Shown piece after piece: positions 51,183-61,260 of a stretch of DNA of 64,000 bases (position 1 is its first letter; the number at the start of each line of letters is the position of its first letter). Source of the stretch: CBDDFS01 sp965227255 (lineage in GTDB: Bacteria > Bacteroidota > Bacteroidia > Flavobacteriales_E > Vicingaceae); assembly GCA_965227255.1 (NCBI GenBank), contig CBDDFS010000006.1:229736-293735 (forward strand), given 5' to 3'. The notes beneath the pieces are model-generated. The model did no database searches, was not told where the DNA came from, and was given only the letters and a program-made list of their open reading frames with translations. Position numbers and translations under genes: made by a program.

Positions 51183-52022
51183 ATGAAAATGCTTCGAATT
51201 ACACTTATAGCCGCCTTTTGTACAATATTCAATTTTTCAGTTAATGCTCAGCAACATCTTTCCAAGATCCTTGAGAAAGGTGAGATTCGAATTGGCATGA
51301 CTGGCGATCAGCCTCCTTTCAGCATGCGTGCCTCAAATGGGAAATTGATCGGATATGAAGTTGAACTGGCCGAATTACTCGCCATGTCAATGGATGTCAA
51401 TCTTAAGATCATTCCAATGAATTTCAAGGAATTACTTCCGGCATTGGAAGAAGGAAAGGTTGATGCTGTGATGTCGGGTATGACGATTACTCCCGACAGA
51501 AACCTTAAGGCCATGTTCGTTGGACCATATATGGTCTCAGGAAAGTCTATCCTGACGAAAAATCAAACACTGGCTCAATCGGACGAAACTGAGGACATAG
51601 ATAATATTGAATTGCGACTTGCAGCCCTAAAAGGATCCACGAGTGAGAATTTTGTGAAGAACGTCATTCAAAATGCACGTGTGAATCTGGTCGACAATTA
51701 TGACGAAGGAATAAAATTACTACTTACCGGTGGTGTGGATGCCCTTGTAGCGGATTATCCTGTTTGCATTCTGGCTCAGCTGAGATTCCCGGAAGCCGGA
51801 CTTATGTCTCTCGACGAGCCATTAACCATCGAGCCAATCGGAATGGCCCTTCCTCCAGATGATCCTTTGATGGTCAATATGGTACAGAACTTCTTCAATT
51901 CGCTCATCCTGGCCGGCGTTCTGGATGAAATGCAGGCATTCTGGTTTGAAAGCGGGGCTTGGGTCCGACAAGTGGATGAAGTGAAAATCAATCATCATAA
52001 CACCAGCAGTCCAATGTATTAG
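51183..52022 (+). CDS. Periplasmic solute-binding protein (family 3)
   Basis: This 279-residue protein has a signal peptide (1-22) and the amino-acid-binding domain of ABC-type family 3: LEKGEIRIGMTGDQPPFSM, then ELLPALEEGKVDAVMSGMT and PDRNLKAMF. The arginine contacting the ligand carboxylate is in TPDRN. No permease or ATPase gene is near, so it may serve a distant transporter or act in signalling. It ends 4 bp inside the convergent SGNH gene. Confidence 0.9.
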   Translation: MKMLRITLIAAFCTIFNFSVNAQQHLSKILEKGEIRIGMTGDQPPFSMRASNGKLIGYEVELAELLAMSMDVNLKIIPMNFKELLPALEEGKVDAVMSGMTITPDRNLKAMFVGPYMVSGKSILTKNQTLAQSDETEDIDNIELRLAALKGSTSENFVKNVIQNARVNLVDNYDEGIKLLLTGGVDALVADYPVCILAQLRFPEAGLMSLDEPLTIEPIGMALPPDDPLMVNMVQNFFNSLILAGVLDEMQAFWFESGAWVRQVDEVKINHHNTSSPMY

Positions 52023-53275
52023 TGGACCACAATCCTCTGTTGCAGGGTTTCTCCATTTTTAAATTCAAAATGAAGGATGTGCAGCCCTTTGCTCTCGATA
52101 TTCAATTCACCTTTTAATTCAAGAGAATTAAAATCCACCAGCAACCTTCCCTGAGCATCATAGACCCTCATATTTTCAGGGAAGTTTGTATCATCTGCTG
52201 AGATTCGAAATAAACCATTGTTCGGATTTGGATATATTTCGATTTGTGAATTCAGCTCTAATGCCGAAATACCGGTAGAGATGATATCTACGTCTTTATT
52301 CGTTGTTTGTCCTTCACAATTCTTAGAAACCGTATGCTCCACATTGAATGTGCCCGCTGTTAAATAAGAGTGCAAAGGATCCTGGTCGGTACTGAAGCTT
52401 CCGTCACCAAACTCCCAGTAATGATCTGCTCCTATAACACCTGACTGATCTGTAAATTGAACATTCATTCCATTAACGAGATAATTGAAGTCCGAATTGA
52501 TTGTTTTGTTCGTATCTATTCGCCAAGTCGACAGGCTGTCAAAGACTGTCATATCAGCAATATTCTGTAAAAAGACAGCAGTGCCTGAAGGTACAGAAGA
52601 AGGGTGATATCCTCCCAGGCTGGGTTTGTGAAAGATTGAAGCATAGAAGACACAAGCTGCAAGATATGATCCAAAAACACTTGGATGGGAATTATCGGCC
52701 GTGTAAAGATTTAGATTGCTATCGGCCGCTATACTGTTTCTGAATGCAATACCAACCGGCGCCACAACAGCGTCGTTATCGTTTGCCATCTGAACATAGC
52801 TATCTCTCAGTCTGGTTTGCATGCCCTCATAGGTGCACAAAGGCGGGTAGAACTGGCAATTGCTCTGATCACCGAACTTCCGACCCCATGTCATATAGAA
52901 CATCGTTTCCGTGCAGGAATCATTCGTCACGATCAAACTATCGAGAAACTTGGCATATGGAAAAACGTCGGTTTGCACTTGTGATGGTGGGAAAGATGGT
53001 CTCTGACTTTGTTCCTGCAGAATCACATAATCCCAGTCGCGTGCAGCAATCTTGCTAATGGAATTGGTATTTGTTGTATGACCTTGTAAAGTATGACCCC
53101 CTGGTGTACTGGAGTCATAAAACATACTGTCTCCTTTCGAATCAGCAATGTCAGACACAAGTTTCGGCAGATTATTGAAGTAGGTATAACTGTTCCCCAG
53201 AAAGAGCACTTTCTTTTCTTGTGCGATTGAAAAAACAGGAATAATTAGGATTGAGAGTAGTAGAATTCTTTTCAT
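52019..53275 (-). CDS. T9SS-exported SGNH/GDSL hydrolase with PKD domain
   Basis: The 418-residue protein has a signal peptide (MKRILLLSILIIPVFSIAQ), an SGNH hydrolase domain (block I LFLGNSYTYFNNLP; block V DNSHPSVFGSYLAA), a PKD-like domain at ~280-345 (YWEFGDGSFS) and a T9SS sorting domain (IYPNPNNGLF, then YDAQGRL, ending RIVVH). It should be a secreted esterase or carbohydrate deacetylase; the substrate is unknown. Start at 53275. Confidence 0.9.
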   Translation of the reverse strand: MKRILLLSILIIPVFSIAQEKKVLFLGNSYTYFNNLPKLVSDIADSKGDSMFYDSSTPGGHTLQGHTTNTNSISKIAARDWDYVILQEQSQRPSFPPSQVQTDVFPYAKFLDSLIVTNDSCTETMFYMTWGRKFGDQSNCQFYPPLCTYEGMQTRLRDSYVQMANDNDAVVAPVGIAFRNSIAADSNLNLYTADNSHPSVFGSYLAACVFYASIFHKPSLGGYHPSSVPSGTAVFLQNIADMTVFDSLSTWRIDTNKTINSDFNYLVNGMNVQFTDQSGVIGADHYWEFGDGSFSTDQDPLHSYLTAGTFNVEHTVSKNCEGQTTNKDVDIISTGISALELNSQIEIYPNPNNGLFRISADDTNFPENMRVYDAQGRLLVDFNSLELKGELNIESKGLHILHFEFKNGETLQQRIVVH

Positions 53276-53369
53276 AATAGCAATGACGCAAGTTGGACTA
53301 AAAAGTTGTCTTGTGCAAAGATGATACAAGTATTTTCATACTTTTAGATACCTAATCAAAAACTCAATT

Positions 53370-53972
53370 ATGAAAAGATTAAACTTATTCTTTCTTACTG
53401 CGGCAATGATTCTCGCTTCAACCTTGGCATTTGCCGGAGATACAAAACTAGGTGGAATCCGCGCGGGATGGCAACAATCTAAAATGTTTTCAGGAACTGA
53501 CGGAGTAGATGTCGACAAATACCCTCTTAATGGCTTCTATATTGGAGTTTACAAAACGAATAAATTGGCTCCAACAATCAACTGGACTTATGGTCTGGAA
53601 TATTTCCAAACAGGATTTGATGACGGAAGGTCTATTGTAGAAGGGGGATTTGGAACAAGAAAACTGCATTATTTGAGCATTCCTCTTGCAGCCAAGCTTA
53701 AGGTTGGACCGGTTTATGGTCTGGGTGGATTTGGACTAAATTTCAAAGTAGGTGAAAGCTGGGAAATCGAAGGAGAAGATCTTTTTTCAATCGACGGAAT
53801 AGAAAAAGCCAAGGCATTTGACCTACCGGCCTTTTTAGGATTGGGTTTCAACTTCCTTATGTTCAATATCGAAGCGCGTTATCACTGGGGATTACTTGAC
53901 ATCAACAACCAGGAAGATGACGGCTCACTTAAAAACCAATATCTTCAGATTGGTATCGGTGTAGAGCTTTAA
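53370..53972 (+). CDS. Outer-membrane beta-barrel protein (porin-like)
   Basis: The 200-residue protein has a signal peptide (1-22, ending LAFAG) and beta-strands of an OMP_b-brl type barrel (KLHYLSIPLAAKLKVGPVYG is the family's usual central strand pair), ending in LQIGIGVEL. Structural or unknown role. A strong terminator follows. Confidence 0.82.
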   Translation: MKRLNLFFLTAAMILASTLAFAGDTKLGGIRAGWQQSKMFSGTDGVDVDKYPLNGFYIGVYKTNKLAPTINWTYGLEYFQTGFDDGRSIVEGGFGTRKLHYLSIPLAAKLKVGPVYGLGGFGLNFKVGESWEIEGEDLFSIDGIEKAKAFDLPAFLGLGFNFLMFNIEARYHWGLLDINNQEDDGSLKNQYLQIGIGVEL

Positions 53973-53993
53973 GATAAACTTATCAATGAAGGA

Positions 53994-54020
53994 GGCGCAG
54001 AGATTTCTGCGCCTTTTTTT
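53994..54020. terminator. Terminator between barrel gene and caspase gene
   Basis: GGCGCAG (53994-54000) and CTGCGCC (54007-54013) pair around AGATTT, followed by seven T. The leftward caspase gene ends here too (54019). Confidence 0.92.
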
Positions 54021-55437
54021 ATTCTGCCAGAATAAAAATGAAATCTCCACCTTGATCACCGGTATTGTGAATGGTACCGTATTGCGGAGCATTATAACTA
54101 TTGTTCATCACACTTTCTCTGAATCGCATAAATAATTCCATCGATGGCAAATACTTCTCTTCATTATCGGTCAGCCTTCGAATTAAATTTTCCATAAAAA
54201 CACTTTTATCCGGCACCTCGTTCAGCATACCACTTGTCATTGCCTTTCTGCTATCATACTTGTAAAGGTTGTTTATTGATTTGCTGGCATCTTGAAATGC
54301 AGCCCTAGTCTTGAATATTCCTCCACCGAAGCATGCATCGGCAATAAGCAAGGTGTGTTTTGCCTTTATGCTTTCGATATAACCCTGAATCGTTGAGTTT
54401 CTCAACCAATCGGCTGTCACATCCTTTTCTGCGTCTACCGGAAACCAATAGCCCTGTCCTTTGTCTTCATCCCAGTATCCATGACCCGCATAGAACAACA
54501 AGAAATTATCATCTTCTGTCAGTTTGCTGCTGAAATCGTCCAATGCAACAATGATGTCCTTCCGGGAGGCATCCTTAAGGAATACGACCTTCTCGGGACT
54601 GAAGGTATACCTGCTTGTCAGTACATTATAAAGATTCGTTGCGTCTGAAATTGGCTGGTCTAGGTCAGCCAGATTGGGATCGTTGTAATTGTTATTGCCA
54701 ATAATGAGAGCATAATAGTTTTTTTCTTCATTCTCATCGCTGAAATCCGGTACTGCATCAGTAACGGACCTACTTGCTACAGGAACTTCTTTTTTCACCG
54801 CTTCATCAAGAAGTTTATTCAAAATGAGATAATCAAGTTCTATGTCATTCTTACCCGACTCAATACTGAATAATTGACCGCGATTGTAGGCATATTGCAT
54901 TCCTCCCACATACTTTTCATTGATGAAGAGATGATAAACGGTGTCTATTCTTCGCAAAGTGATCTTATTGAATGAATCAGGTTCAACTAAATCAAGATAC
55001 TCCTGGCCGGCACGTAGCATATGAATATCCTGATTCTTTTTCTCTCCCCTTCCGATCAGGTCGAATTCATCACTACTGAATACAAGGTCCAAACGGCTCG
55101 GTTTCTCTTCATGTTCGTAGGCTGTATACCAGGAAAGGGTGAAGCTTAGTTCAGGACTTTGTTTGAGATAGATCTCATATTCAAAGTTTTTCAGACTTGA
55201 AAAACTCCTGGCTATCCTCGTTATCGCTGTTATATTATTGCCGTACAGAATTCCCTTTTTGTGATAGTAATCGTCCTCCTTGCCTTCTACCCTCACATTC
55301 TTTAGATCCCGGGTAAATTCTTCCCGAAACAGCTGTTTTTTCCGATCATCACCATAGTCGGAATAAACCTGAGCCATTGCTAAATGCATAGCTCCTGAAA
55401 GAACGACAAAAAGAAAAAGAATTGCCTTAAATTTCAT
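54019..55437 (-). CDS. Secreted caspase-family (C14) peptidase
   Basis: The 472-residue protein has a signal peptide (1-22), a LamG-like beta-sandwich at ~60-205 and a caspase-like p20 domain at ~240-420. The catalytic pair is H319 in FYAGHGYW and C369 in IADACFGGG. The usual opening YYALIIGNNNY is present. Such metacaspase-like enzymes are usually cytosolic; here export to the periplasm or surface is predicted. It diverges from the S8 protease gene with 173 bp between. Confidence 0.9.
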   Translation of the reverse strand: MKFKAILFLFVVLSGAMHLAMAQVYSDYGDDRKKQLFREEFTRDLKNVRVEGKEDDYYHKKGILYGNNITAITRIARSFSSLKNFEYEIYLKQSPELSFTLSWYTAYEHEEKPSRLDLVFSSDEFDLIGRGEKKNQDIHMLRAGQEYLDLVEPDSFNKITLRRIDTVYHLFINEKYVGGMQYAYNRGQLFSIESGKNDIELDYLILNKLLDEAVKKEVPVASRSVTDAVPDFSDENEEKNYYALIIGNNNYNDPNLADLDQPISDATNLYNVLTSRYTFSPEKVVFLKDASRKDIIVALDDFSSKLTEDDNFLLFYAGHGYWDEDKGQGYWFPVDAEKDVTADWLRNSTIQGYIESIKAKHTLLIADACFGGGIFKTRAAFQDASKSINNLYKYDSRKAMTSGMLNEVPDKSVFMENLIRRLTDNEEKYLPSMELFMRFRESVMNNSYNAPQYGTIHNTGDQGGDFIFILAE

Positions 55438-55610
55438 TGCCTCAACTAAAGATAGAAAATATAGACTTCCTGGTATACATCGGCAGCATTATATATACTT
55501 CTCGCAGAAACAGCATCTTATAAAATCTTAACTTTAAACACCATTTACCACCCTCAATAAAAGTTCAATCGTGTCCTTATTAACAGCCGCGCTCATTTAA
55601 TTTCTGTGTT

Positions 55611-57776
55611 ATGATAAAAGCCGTATTGATTTCAATGCTGACCTTTTGTTTGATTCTTTCGACATACGGCCAGGTCAGAATTTCTTCAAGCAGCGAAAGG
55701 ATTCTTGATGAAGTGTATTCATTGTATCAAAACAATGACGGAAAATGGAATAATAACCTTTCTTCCCCTTATACCGTTCTGAATATTGATGGTGAGTATT
55801 ACCTCTCCATGTTAGCGAAAATTGCAAAATCGTTTTCGAATTCAGACTTACCTGAAAACATGATTGTAGGAGCCAGGTCAGGTGATATCATCACATTGAA
55901 AGTTGCTCTTTCCGCAATACCAGAGATTAAAAAAACTGAAAGTCTGATATCCGCGGAAATCAGTCCGAAGATCATACCACATTTGGAAAAAGCCAGACTC
56001 GACACAAGAGCTGATTCAGTCCATATGGGTTTGAATTTGCCAATAGCTTTCACCGGTAAAGATGTAATTGTAGGTGTAACGGATTGGGGCTTTGACTACA
56101 CACACCCTATGTTCTACGATTCCACACTGACCAATACCAGAATTCTCGCTGTTTGGGACCAGGCAAGAATGGAGGGGCCGGCGCCTTCCGGTTATACTTA
56201 TGGCACACAAATTGAGGGAAGCAATGATCTGCTTCAATATCAGGCAGACACAGCAACTGATTTCTACAGCTACGCTACCCATGGCTCTCATGTTGCCGGT
56301 ATTGCAGGAGGCGGAGGCGCAGGAATAGGTTTGTACGGAATTGCACCTTCCTGTGATTTTATCTTTTGTCAGGTTATTCTTGACGCAGCCTCCTCTATCG
56401 ATGCAGTTTCATGGATGCAGGACTATGCAGAATCAAAGGGCAAAAGACTGGTCATCAATATGAGTTGGGGACTTTACCAATTAGGACCCCTCGATGGCAC
56501 ATCGATCATCAGTGAGGCCTTTGATGCTTTTGTGGATGAAGGCGTAGTTATTGTTACAAGCAATGGAAATAATGGCTCAACAGATTTACACATTAAGAAG
56601 GAATTCACCGGCGATACAATCACTTCGCGGGTTGGCATGGTGGTAACTTCCAACCCTAATTGGTGGGGACAAAATCTGATCATGTGGGGAGAAAAGAACA
56701 CCTCGTTCCAGGCGGGTTTTGATGTTTATCAATCTGGCAATCTCGTGACCAGCGGACCATGGTATGCCACTTCAACCATGTCAGGGCATTTTGATTCTAT
56801 TCTGGTAGTTGGAAACGACACCATAATCTACGACATCACCCAGGATTCTGTGCATCCCGATAATCAATGCCCACACATGAGCCTGAAAGTACGCAATCGT
56901 TACAGCAAATACGCCATTGTGTTAAAGGCGACATCTTCGAATTCAACGGTTCATTTTTACAATATAACCCACAACCTGGACCACGTGGCAAATTGGGGAT
57001 ACGACTTCACCTCTCTTGGACCCCATGGAGTAAGTGGAGACAATGAGTACACCATTGGCGAACCTGCATGCACCAAAAAGGTAATAAGTGTTGGGGCGCA
57101 TCTCAGTGAGATCCGACTTCCTTTTGACACTATTGTAGGCGATATCACATCATTTTCAAGTAGAGGTCCAAGCATCGATGAAAGAACCAAACCCGAAATA
57201 ACTGCTCCGGGAAGTGGAATCGAATCATCGATCAATTCTTTTACCGATGAGAATTATACGCCAAGCCGGAGTGTCAACTTTAAAGGAAAATCATACGATT
57301 TTGGAAAATTCTCGGGTACGTCCATGTCGGGACCGATGGTTACAGGAGTTGTGGCTTTGCTTTTGGAAGCAAGACAATTCGCAACACCTGCTCAGATCAA
57401 AGAGATCATTATTGAAACGGCCAGGACAGATGAAAAAACGGGCAATATTCCGTCTAATGGATCAAATACCTGGGGATGGGGAAAAGTCAATGCCAGACTT
57501 GCCGTTGAAAGAGCCCTGGAGGTGGTAAGTATTGAAGAAGTATCTTATTCACAGCAATGGATCATATATCCCAATCCGGGAGGAAATGAGTTGAATATAA
57601 AGCACAATGCCGGATATATTCCTGAAACAATTACAATAATGGATACTCAAGGGAAAATACTTCTCGAGGGCAAACGTCAGACAGAAATCAATGCTTCCAC
57701 TCTCACTCAAGGAATGTATATCGTTCGCATAACACAGGGTATCAAGTCGATAAATTTCAAGTGGATTAAATACTAG
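55611..57776 (+). CDS. T9SS-exported subtilisin-like (S8) protease
   Basis: The 721-residue protein has a signal peptide (1-20), a propeptide-like region, an S8 domain with D158 (VTDWGFD), H224 (THGSHVAG) and S571 (SGTSMSGP), and a T9SS sorting domain (IYPNPGGNELN, then MDTQGKIL and LTQGMYIVRI). The H-S spacing is long because of a beta-rich insert between them. It is a secreted general protease, likely for nutrition. It is rightward and precedes the perR-like gene. Confidence 0.94.
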   Translation: MIKAVLISMLTFCLILSTYGQVRISSSSERILDEVYSLYQNNDGKWNNNLSSPYTVLNIDGEYYLSMLAKIAKSFSNSDLPENMIVGARSGDIITLKVALSAIPEIKKTESLISAEISPKIIPHLEKARLDTRADSVHMGLNLPIAFTGKDVIVGVTDWGFDYTHPMFYDSTLTNTRILAVWDQARMEGPAPSGYTYGTQIEGSNDLLQYQADTATDFYSYATHGSHVAGIAGGGGAGIGLYGIAPSCDFIFCQVILDAASSIDAVSWMQDYAESKGKRLVINMSWGLYQLGPLDGTSIISEAFDAFVDEGVVIVTSNGNNGSTDLHIKKEFTGDTITSRVGMVVTSNPNWWGQNLIMWGEKNTSFQAGFDVYQSGNLVTSGPWYATSTMSGHFDSILVVGNDTIIYDITQDSVHPDNQCPHMSLKVRNRYSKYAIVLKATSSNSTVHFYNITHNLDHVANWGYDFTSLGPHGVSGDNEYTIGEPACTKKVISVGAHLSEIRLPFDTIVGDITSFSSRGPSIDERTKPEITAPGSGIESSINSFTDENYTPSRSVNFKGKSYDFGKFSGTSMSGPMVTGVVALLLEARQFATPAQIKEIIIETARTDEKTGNIPSNGSNTWGWGKVNARLAVERALEVVSIEEVSYSQQWIIYPNPGGNELNIKHNAGYIPETITIMDTQGKILLEGKRQTEINASTLTQGMYIVRITQGIKSINFKWIKY

Positions 57777-57797
57777 GAATTCATCATTAATAGCTCA

Positions 57798-57837
57798 AAT
57801 AAGAATTATTCTTATTTAGGAATTTTTCTTATATTTG
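57798..57837 (+). promoter_or_regulatory. Per/Fur-type box and promoter of the perR-dps operon
   Basis: AATAAGAATTATTCTTATT (57798-57816) is a palindrome around a single central base. TATATTTG (57830-57837) is the -7 element; it ends 4 bp before the GTG start. Confidence 0.8.
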
Positions 57838-57841
57838 CATT

Positions 57842-58249
57842 GTGAATGCAATCGAGCGATTAAAAAACAAAGGACTTAAAGTGACTACTTCAAGAATTGC
57901 GGTTCTTGAGGTATTAAGTTCACTAAAGGATCACCCGCGGGCTGAAAAGATTATCGAAAAAATCCGTGAAGTATACCCGCAGATTGCCGTTGGAACCATA
58001 TATAAATCATTGGAAACCTTGTCTGAACATGGCTTGATCAGCAAGGTAAAGACCGAAAAAGATGTTATGCGATACGACGGTCATATCGAAGAGCATCACC
58101 ATCTCTATGAATCGGGTGGTGATCGCATTGTGGACTATGAAGATGCAGAGCTCGATCGAATTCTCAAAGAACATTTTAAGAACAAACAAATCCCGGGCTT
58201 TGAGGTTGATGATATAAGACTTCAGATCAAGGGAAAATTCAAAAAATAG
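57842..58249 (+). CDS. perR: Fur family regulator, PerR-like
   Basis: This 135-residue regulator has a Fur-type winged helix (VTTSRIAVLEVLSS, then AVGTIYKSLETLSEHGLI) and the metal-binding HHH motif in HIEEHHHLYE. The C-terminal CxxC structural zinc sites of most Fur proteins are missing. It is 4 bp ahead of dps and has a matching palindrome in its promoter, so an autoregulated peroxide response is likely. The start is GTG at 57842, which would be nearly leaderless. Confidence 0.88.
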   Translation: MNAIERLKNKGLKVTTSRIAVLEVLSSLKDHPRAEKIIEKIREVYPQIAVGTIYKSLETLSEHGLISKVKTEKDVMRYDGHIEEHHHLYESGGDRIVDYEDAELDRILKEHFKNKQIPGFEVDDIRLQIKGKFKK

Positions 58250-58253
58250 AAAA

Positions 58254-58727
58254 ATGAACACATTAAATCACATAGGATTAGATACTACAAAAAGTCAGGA
58301 ATTGGCGGATAAATTGAATGACCTGTTGGCCAACTATTCTGTATTCTATCAAAACGTTAGAGGTTATCACTGGAACATCCAGGGTGAAAAATTTTTCGAA
58401 CTTCATTTGAAATTTGAAGAGTTGTATAACGACCTTTTCATGAAGATTGATGAGGTAGCGGAAAGGGTTTTGACACTGGGACACCAGCCAAATCATAAAT
58501 TCACTGACTACCTTAAAGTTTCAGAGATCAGTGAAAGCAATGAGGTGAAAGATGGAAATAAAGCAATCAATGAAATCCTTGAAGCTTTCAAAACTCTACT
58601 GATTAAGCAAAGAGAAATACTTGATCTTTCCGGAGATATCGACGATGAAGGCAGCAATGCTTTGATGAGCGATTACATCAGAGAGCAGGAAAAACTGGTT
58701 TGGATGTATTCTGCCTATTTGGCGTAA
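58254..58727 (+). CDS. dps: Dps/ferritin-like DNA-protection protein
   Basis: This 157-residue protein has the Dps ferroxidase residues in YHWNIQGEKFFELHLKFEELY and DEVAERVLTLG. It forms 12-mers that store iron and consume peroxide. It follows the perR-like gene by 4 bp, so both are induced together by peroxide. Confidence 0.95.
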   Translation: MNTLNHIGLDTTKSQELADKLNDLLANYSVFYQNVRGYHWNIQGEKFFELHLKFEELYNDLFMKIDEVAERVLTLGHQPNHKFTDYLKVSEISESNEVKDGNKAINEILEAFKTLLIKQREILDLSGDIDDEGSNALMSDYIREQEKLVWMYSAYLA

Positions 58728-58761
58728 GCATTAAATTTGGTCAGAAATCAATTCAATTGAA

Positions 58762-59913
58762 GTGAAGAAATTTCTGGCCATTTTCATCCTCCTTTCAGTC
58801 TGCCAACTCCATGCCCAGGAAAATGATGGCAATGGTAAAGATCAGACTTTCATGTCTTCTAATTCCGTTCGACCCAAGGTCTATTTCGAGGAGTATGAGC
58901 AATTGCACATGCTCAGACTGAAAAATGAAAACGATCTGTACCAATACTGGTATAAATCGGATAAGAATTTTTCAGACGGAATTCACATCGAAGTATATCA
59001 CCATGTTTTCAATAACAAAGCGGCAAACTGGTTTCTGATCGGATTCAAGAATACAAGCTTTAATGATTTCAGCCTCGGTATAGGGCAAGACATTTTCACT
59101 CCTGCCAATACACAGGATTCGAATGTGATTGAAGATGATAGACCCTATACCGGTTTACTCTACCTGACCTATTCGAAGGTCAGCAACAGATTTTACAAAG
59201 GACGAAAGCTGTACACGAATTTTTATCTCGGACTGCAAGGAGCGGCAGCCATGGGAGAAGAAGTTCAAAATGGAGTTCATGAAGGGATTGGTAATGAGAC
59301 TGCAAAAGGATGGAGCAATCAACTGGGCACAGGCCTGATGCTGGATTACGATGTCACTTACATGCAATTGCTCCCTTTTGGGACACATTATTTTGAGCCT
59401 AATTTTTTGGCAAAGGCGCACGTAGGAACCATGTATAATTATGCCACTACCGGATTGAATTTTAAGATAGGTCACTATACCGACACCTACTTGAACATTG
59501 ACGGGGTTGCTAACCGCAGAAACTTCAATAAAGAAAAGCTGACGAATGATGTTACCTTCCTGAGCAAGGCAAAACGCAAATTGATACCGAAAAAAATTCG
59601 TGAAGAGGGAAGAGAAGATGAATACTTAAATAACAGAATGAAGAGAAAATGGCAGTATTACTTCAGAATTCAAACCACAGTCACATATACTCTTTACGAC
59701 GGTACTGCCGAAGGTAGTTTGATCCAGTTTGAAAACAACGTACATGAACTTCCCACCGATTCAGAAGATCAATTGGTTTTTCAGGGTGAGTATAGCTTCG
59801 TTCTGCAATATGGCCGATTCCATGCCGCATTTAATCGGTTTATCGAGAACGACGCCTATAAGCATGGCGATTTCTTTGGATTTGGAGAGATATCTCTCAG
59901 TCTGACCTTCTAG
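58762..59913 (+). CDS. LpxR family lipid A deacylase
   Basis: The 383-residue outer-membrane protein has a signal peptide (1-18) and the LpxR pattern: NDLYQYWYKSDKNFSDGIHI, then DDRPYTGLLYLTYS. The family removes the 3'-acyloxyacyl chain of lipid A. It contains a charged insert at ~265-300 (KAKRKLIPKKIREEGRED). The start is GTG at 58762. The next gene is a PlsC acyltransferase, 30 bp on. Confidence 0.85.
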   Translation: MKKFLAIFILLSVCQLHAQENDGNGKDQTFMSSNSVRPKVYFEEYEQLHMLRLKNENDLYQYWYKSDKNFSDGIHIEVYHHVFNNKAANWFLIGFKNTSFNDFSLGIGQDIFTPANTQDSNVIEDDRPYTGLLYLTYSKVSNRFYKGRKLYTNFYLGLQGAAAMGEEVQNGVHEGIGNETAKGWSNQLGTGLMLDYDVTYMQLLPFGTHYFEPNFLAKAHVGTMYNYATTGLNFKIGHYTDTYLNIDGVANRRNFNKEKLTNDVTFLSKAKRKLIPKKIREEGREDEYLNNRMKRKWQYYFRIQTTVTYTLYDGTAEGSLIQFENNVHELPTDSEDQLVFQGEYSFVLQYGRFHAAFNRFIENDAYKHGDFFGFGEISLSLTF

Positions 59914-59943
59914 CAATTCGTTCAAGTTTATTTATTTTGTCGC

Positions 59944-61242
59944 GTGCTTTATAGAATTCTGAAATACCTATTTCTGCCGACCTACTCGGTATATTTCCGC
60001 TCTCTCACCATCAATAATAAAAAAGGCCTGCCTCTGGACGGACCTCTTGTGCTTGCTGTAAATCATACTTCGGCCTTCATGGATCCTATTCTGGTTGCGG
60101 TGAAATTCGATCGGGTCTTTAATTTCCTTGCCAGAGGTGAAGCATTCAATTCAAAGTTTGCCAAATCGATGTATGCCAATCTGAACATGCTTCCGATCTA
60201 CCGTCCTGAAACCATGCCCGATGACGTACACAAGAATAAATTCATTTTCGAGAAATGTTATGAGCATTTAAATAATGGAAAGGCTATCATGATGTTTCCA
60301 GAAGGATTCAGCAAAACAGAAAGGAGGCTTCGACCTATAAAGACTGGCTTGGCCAGAATGGCTCTGGGTGCTGAATCGGAGAATAATTGGGAATTGGGCA
60401 CAAAAGTTTTAGCAGTTGGTTTGAATTACTCTAATCCGCACATTTTTCGGAGTGATGTCTTTATTAACGTGGGCAATGCCATCGACGTAAGAGAATTCAG
60501 GGACATCTACGAAGAAGACCCCAAAAAAGGAGTTGATGCTCTGACCGAAAGAGTAAAGGTTGAAATGGAAGCAACTACTGTGGTGATCGGTGATGAAAGA
60601 ACGGATGTTTTTATCGCTAATCTGGAAAAGCTTCTTCAGCTCGATCTCGATAAGGGAAAACTTGGTTTAAAGAGCTTTGAAACAACCAAGGAACTGGTTC
60701 AAAATATAGAAGATCTGGCCGAAAAAGAACCTGAACAATTTAAAAGTATTGAGCTCAGACTTGCAAATTATGTTCAACGCCTGAATCGTTTAGGATTAAA
60801 GAGAAACAGAATCTTTGAAGGAAGGATCAAGTCATCCCTCATCCTTAATGTTCTGTTGCTAATTTTGGGATTTCCCTTATTCGCAATCGGCGCAGTTTTG
60901 AATGCTGTGCCCTATTGGCTTACCGTTTTCGTCAGTAGAAAAGTTCAGGTTCGTGATGATTTCGTTGGATCCCTGAAAACGGCCGCGGGAATGTTTCTTT
61001 TTCTGATCTTCTATATTCTTACTGCCTTAATCATTGGCTCTTATTCAACCTGGTACATTGGCCTTATTTCTTTCTTCCTTCTTCACCCATTAATGATATT
61101 CGTCTTGCATTACATAAATCGCTTCCTCGACTTAATTCAGGACTACAAACACACCAGATTATTCAGGAGAAAGTCCACTTTTATGGATAATATGAGAAAA
61201 GAGCGAAGTGATATTCTTAGGGATTTGAATATTAGTCATTAG
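59944..61242 (+). CDS. PlsC-domain acyltransferase with C-terminal membrane helices
   Basis: The 432-residue protein has a PlsC domain at ~15-215 with NHTSAFMDP (HX4D) and MMFPEGFSKTE. The C-terminal ~150 residues have four membrane helices. It acylates lysophosphatidate-like or amino lipids. The start is GTG at 59944. Confidence 0.9.
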   Translation: MLYRILKYLFLPTYSVYFRSLTINNKKGLPLDGPLVLAVNHTSAFMDPILVAVKFDRVFNFLARGEAFNSKFAKSMYANLNMLPIYRPETMPDDVHKNKFIFEKCYEHLNNGKAIMMFPEGFSKTERRLRPIKTGLARMALGAESENNWELGTKVLAVGLNYSNPHIFRSDVFINVGNAIDVREFRDIYEEDPKKGVDALTERVKVEMEATTVVIGDERTDVFIANLEKLLQLDLDKGKLGLKSFETTKELVQNIEDLAEKEPEQFKSIELRLANYVQRLNRLGLKRNRIFEGRIKSSLILNVLLLILGFPLFAIGAVLNAVPYWLTVFVSRKVQVRDDFVGSLKTAAGMFLFLIFYILTALIIGSYSTWYIGLISFFLLHPLMIFVLHYINRFLDLIQDYKHTRLFRRKSTFMDNMRKERSDILRDLNISH

Positions 61243-61260
61243 GGGAGGCACGCAGAAACG

